Shown: piece after piece, positions 6,378-8,749 of the stretch | Layout: each line of letters begins with the position of its first letter | How positions within the stretch are numbered: the first letter of the stretch is position 1 | DNA from: Ruminococcaceae bacterium UBA7135 | GTDB lineage: Bacteria > Bacillota > Clostridia > Oscillospirales > Ruminococcaceae | Direction of reading: 5' to 3' | NCBI GenBank assembly: GCA_002492075.1 | Contig: DKXD01000109.1 | Coordinates: 1 to 8,749 of the forward strand | Length of the DNA: 8,749 bases | The notes under the pieces: model-generated | The model's database searches: none | Told to the model about the DNA's origin: nothing | The model's input: only the letters and a program-made list of their open reading frames with translations | Program-made: the position numbers and the translations under genes

Positions 6378-6406
6378 ATTATATCAGCTTTCAAGCAGAA
6401 AGTCAA
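6378..6406 (-). promoter_or_regulatory. Consensus sigma-A promoter of the nucleotidyltransferase gene
   Basis: Leftward -35 TTGACT (6401-6406) and -10 TATAAT (6378-6383) are spaced by 17 bases. It begins 11 bases beyond the stop of the broken DGSWG gene. It resembles the promoter at 5297-5325 beyond the two boxes: both start TTGACTTT, both have TGATATAAT, and both carry ACAAG-N-GAT just after the -10. Confidence 0.85.
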
Positions 6407-6416
6407 TATGTATTTT

Positions 6417-6839
6417 TTACAACTTTAAGGCTTCAACGTATTTATCATAATTATAACTGCCATCCGTAAATGCGGCTGTTACAATTTCCGCCCACTGTTC
6501 AGCAACCTTATTTGCAACAGGGTTATCCTTTGTAAATCTTCTTATACCCGTAGAAAGTATCAGCGATAAAAACACATTCCAATCGTGAACCTTTTCAACT
6601 CTGTCCGGAATAGTCTTTTTACCGACAAGACAGTCGCTCATATACTGAACAGCTTTTTGAATATACTCGTCCTCAATGGTATAGCCAAGCCTTTCAAGTC
6701 TGCGAATAGCCTGTTCGGTTGTAATACGGGAATTTCCTGCAACGGCAAGGGAATGATAATCGCCCCAACTGCCGTCAGCATTCTGCTATTCTATTATTTG
6801 ATTTGCCCATTTGCCGTTTTTGTGCATAATTAGCCCCAT
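6417..6839 (-). pseudogene. Broken gene of a DGSWG (prenyltransferase-repeat-like) family
   Basis: The frame starts at ATG 6839 (MGLIMHKNGKWANQIIE), meets an amber TAG at 6786-6788, then goes on QNADGSWGDYHSLAVAGNSR and runs to TAA at 6417. The QNADGSWG motif resembles repeats of prenyltransferase/terpene-cyclase-like alpha toroids. The stop most simply replaces CAG or a similar codon. The remaining reading frame (139 codons plus the stop) ends abruptly at YDKYVEALKL; from memory, proteins of this kind continue well beyond this point, so the C-terminus is probably also lost. An internal ATG at 6641 could give a 74-residue fragment, but I see no convincing ribosome site. It lies 22 bases downstream of the kinase gene in the same direction, so the two were probably one operon. 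Confidence 0.7.
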
Positions 6840-6861
6840 TCTTTCAGTACTATGCTCACAA

Positions 6862-7791
6862 CTAAATTTTTGTTATATTTTTCTGAATGTCCATTACAAA
6901 TCCATATGCAACTTTCATATTAGTAATCAGCTGCTGGCACTCTTCAAGACTTTCTCCGTTTGTAAGTTCCTCTCTGAAAAGCCAAATGACCGTTTCAATA
7001 TACAAACAGCGCAATAAAATTTCACAAGGAATACCTACACCGTCACCAAGCTTTTGTACGAAATCAATTACTACATCATTTGGCTCTGAGGTCAAATCAT
7101 CTCTAAACTCATCAAGTATAAATCTCGATAAATCAAATACAGGGTCGCCTATTACGCCTTTAGGATCAATAATCGTATAGCCTCCATTTTCATTTTTAAG
7201 TATATTCTCATGGTGTAAATCACCGTGCAGCAGAAGATTGCGAGAATACTTTTTGCATATATCTGTAAGCATTCGCTCTGCACTGTCAAGATACTGATAC
7301 AATTCTTCACAATCCTCACGATTTTTTGTACCCTTTTTGCCAGCTTCAAACCATTCGGTGTATGTAGGGAATGTACTATCGGGCAAGTCAGTCTTGTGCA
7401 GTCCTTTAAATATTTCGCCTGCAATTTTAATACGTTCGTTGCGGAGAGCACTTTCATATAAAGTATGGGCAGGCACAATTCGTTCCATTATGTATACCTT
7501 ATCATCAAATGAATACTCATAAAGTTTACAAAAATTCTCACCTTGAAACAATTTTAATGCCAGTATTTCATTGTCAAAACCATTGATGTTGATAAGAATT
7601 TTGAGAATAACCTTACCATATTGTTTTGAAACCGCATAGAAAATCAGGCTGTTAGTGGAAAACTCTGACTTAAATTCTATTTCAGACAACTCCCATTGTT
7701 TTTTGTATTTCTCTACAATACTGATTCGTTCGTTATAGCTTTCTGCACCTAACTTTTTTAAAAATCGTTCCGCTTGAATATTGGTCAACAA
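6862..7791 (-). CDS. Aminoglycoside phosphotransferase-family kinase, APH(6)-like
   Basis: The 309-residue protein carries the kinase signature LLLHGDLHHENIL (about 188-200; the catalytic Asp of HGDxxxxN) and IIDPKGVIGDPVFDLSRFI (about 208-226; the metal-binding Asp). The DPKG-x-x-GDP-x-x-DL form is typical of the streptomycin 6-kinase/hydroxyurea kinase branch. Its substrate could be an aminoglycoside or another small molecule; resistance is not shown by sequence alone. Length fits the family. The start is TTG 7791, supported by a perfect AGGAGG at 7799-7804 with 7 bases of spacing. An IS5-family end lies about 20 bases upstream of the start, so the original promoter has been moved away or lost. 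The gene is visibly more A+T rich than rny or the hydrogenase fusion, which suggests transfer. Confidence 0.85.
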   Translation of the reverse strand: MLTNIQAERFLKKLGAESYNERISIVEKYKKQWELSEIEFKSEFSTNSLIFYAVSKQYGKVILKILININGFDNEILALKLFQGENFCKLYEYSFDDKVYIMERIVPAHTLYESALRNERIKIAGEIFKGLHKTDLPDSTFPTYTEWFEAGKKGTKNREDCEELYQYLDSAERMLTDICKKYSRNLLLHGDLHHENILKNENGGYTIIDPKGVIGDPVFDLSRFILDEFRDDLTSEPNDVVIDFVQKLGDGVGIPCEILLRCLYIETVIWLFREELTNGESLEECQQLITNMKVAYGFVMDIQKNITKI

Positions 7792-7798
7792 TTTAAAA

Positions 7799-7804
7799 CC
7801 TCCT
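7799..7804 (-). promoter_or_regulatory. Ribosome binding site deciding the TTG start of the APH-like gene
   Basis: AGGAGG on the minus strand lies 7 bases before TTG 7791. No ATG occurs at a suitable distance. The site is only about 6 bases from the IS end. Confidence 0.8.
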
Positions 7805-7810
7805 TATTAA

Positions 7811-8749
7811 GGCAACACCGCACAAAGCAATTGGAAAACGCTTCTCAAAATAACAACACCAAGGGAGTGTACAGTTTTGCTAAATTCTGTTCGCAGGGCG
7901 CACTGAATCAAACTGCCAGACAAGGTCTGTCAGCTAAGATCAGAATTCGCCAAAGCGAACATGATATTTATTTTTGAGGTCTGCTTTTTCAGACCTCGAT
8001 ACCGCGTTCGTCGATATCCGAGTTTCCGTTTTACAACTGCAAAGACATGTTCAACTTTTGAACGAACCGAGGTTTTTTTATGTTCAGCTTTTTTTGCCGC
8101 GTATTGTCCGCTCAGCGACAATTTCTTGATTTGAGAGGGTTTCCGATTGATTTTGTGTTTGATTTTTCTGCCTTTGTTATTATGAATGATCGCGTCGTCC
8201 CGTTTGTCCGCGCCTATGTAACCGCTGTCGCCATATGTCTCGTATTCCTCGCTGGTTAAAAGCTCAGATGTCATTGTAACATCGTGAACATTAGCCGCTG
8301 TTGCCTTGACAGTATGCACTAAACCGCTGTCTTTATCGACGCCGATGTGCGCTTTATAACCGAAGAACCATCGATTTCCTTTTTTGACGGAGTGCGCTTC
8401 GGGGTCGCGTTTCCTATCTGCGTTTTTTGTTGAGGACGGCGCTGAAATTATTGTCGAATCAACGATCGTTCCTTTCTTCAAGATCATACCTTTTGCTTTG
8501 AGCATTTCAACTACTTGAGCAAACAGTTTTTCTTGAAGTCCGTTTTTAATCAGTAAATTGCGAAACCGTCCAAGCGTATCTCCGTTGGGAACCTGATTGC
8601 TTGACTCAACTCCGCAAAAATACGAAAAAGCGCGGTTGTCCATTACCTCGCTGACAGTTGCTTCGTCGGCAAGGTCATACAGATTTTGAATGAGATAGAT
8701 TCTCAGCATAAGCTCCAAATCGTAGGGCTTATTTCCGCGCTCTCCTTTG
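7811..8749 (-). mobile_element. IS5-family insertion sequence, one end in window, other end cut off
   Basis: The transposase frame runs off the right edge. To its left, 119 bases of noncoding DNA end at GGCAACACCGCACAAAG (from 7811), which looks like an IS terminal repeat. The bases outside, TTATTAA, may hold the target duplication, but the other end is needed to tell. No consensus outward promoter toward the kinase gene is seen in the last 120 bases. Confidence 0.75.
7930..8749 (-). CDS. IS5-family transposase, N-terminus outside window
   Basis: The frame is open to the right edge (KGERGNKPYDLELMLRIYLI...), so the TTG at 8718 is internal, not the start. DDE-type hallmarks of IS5 family enzymes are visible: GTIVDSTIISAPSSTKNADR with the first Asp, WFFGYKAHIGVDKDSG, YGDSGYIGA with the second Asp, and SVRSKVEHVFAVVKRKLGYR with the final Glu. 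About 272 residues are present of a usual 310-350. No frameshift or internal stop is seen, so the visible part looks intact and the element may be recent. It points toward the APH-like gene. Confidence 0.93.
   Translation of the reverse strand, partial: KGERGNKPYDLELMLRIYLIQNLYDLADEATVSEVMDNRAFSYFCGVESSNQVPNGDTLGRFRNLLIKNGLQEKLFAQVVEMLKAKGMILKKGTIVDSTIISAPSSTKNADRKRDPEAHSVKKGNRWFFGYKAHIGVDKDSGLVHTVKATAANVHDVTMTSELLTSEEYETYGDSGYIGADKRDDAIIHNNKGRKIKHKINRKPSQIKKLSLSGQYAAKKAEHKKTSVRSKVEHVFAVVKRKLGYRRTRYRGLKKQTSKINIMFALANSDLS

Noticed and set aside
6194..6406. Leftward 70-codon frame over hairpin C
   Set aside because: It begins inside the -35 box of a consensus promoter and runs through repeat DNA.
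7976..7997. 8-bp perfect hairpin GAGGTCTG / CAGACCTC
   Set aside because: It is within the conserved C-terminal coding part of the transposase; possibly chance, with no T-run or binding context.

Overview
The window looks like chromosomal DNA of an anaerobic, low-to-moderate GC Firmicute, most likely a gut Clostridia of the Ruminococcaceae/Oscillospiraceae type. The evidence is the RNase Y gene, a sensory-type [FeFe]-hydrogenase protein, strong AGGAGG-like ribosome binding sites and sigma-A type promoters. Species cannot be fixed from the sequence alone.

Left part (1-4600, rightward, relatively GC-rich coding). The 3' part of rny (RNase Y) is followed by a short repeat-derived spacer: a MITE-like element and a C/G-rich hairpin. 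Next comes a large soluble protein that joins two [4Fe-4S] clusters, an H-cluster hydrogenase domain, a further Fe-S domain and a chemoreceptor (MCP) signalling domain. It keeps the four H-cluster cysteines but lacks the proton-transfer cysteine, so it is probably a redox or H2 sensor feeding a chemotaxis-type pathway. Eleven bases after the preceding gene's end-proximal SD is a tiny Cys-rich gene with an in-frame TAA, then a DUF5131 (phage Gp37/Gp68-like) protein with a four-cysteine N-terminal cluster.

Middle part (4601-6416, leftward). A small four-helix membrane protein with an Asn-rich tail has its own consensus promoter and terminator. An uncharacterised nucleotidyltransferase-fold protein follows, also behind a consensus promoter and a long leader. 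The gaps between these genes carry more copies of the hairpin family and the 23-bp repeat.

Right part (6417-8749, leftward, visibly more A+T rich up to about 7800). An APH(6)-like small-molecule kinase is followed by a broken gene of a DGSWG-motif family, with an amber stop and an apparent C-terminal truncation. An IS5-family element, cut by the window edge, sits just upstream of the kinase's ribosome binding site. This part looks like acquired, decaying accessory DNA.

No tRNA, rRNA, CRISPR array or complete multi-gene defence system is visible. The most unusual objects are the hydrogenase-chemoreceptor fusion with its two Cys-rich neighbours, and the dispersed hairpin/TIR repeat family.
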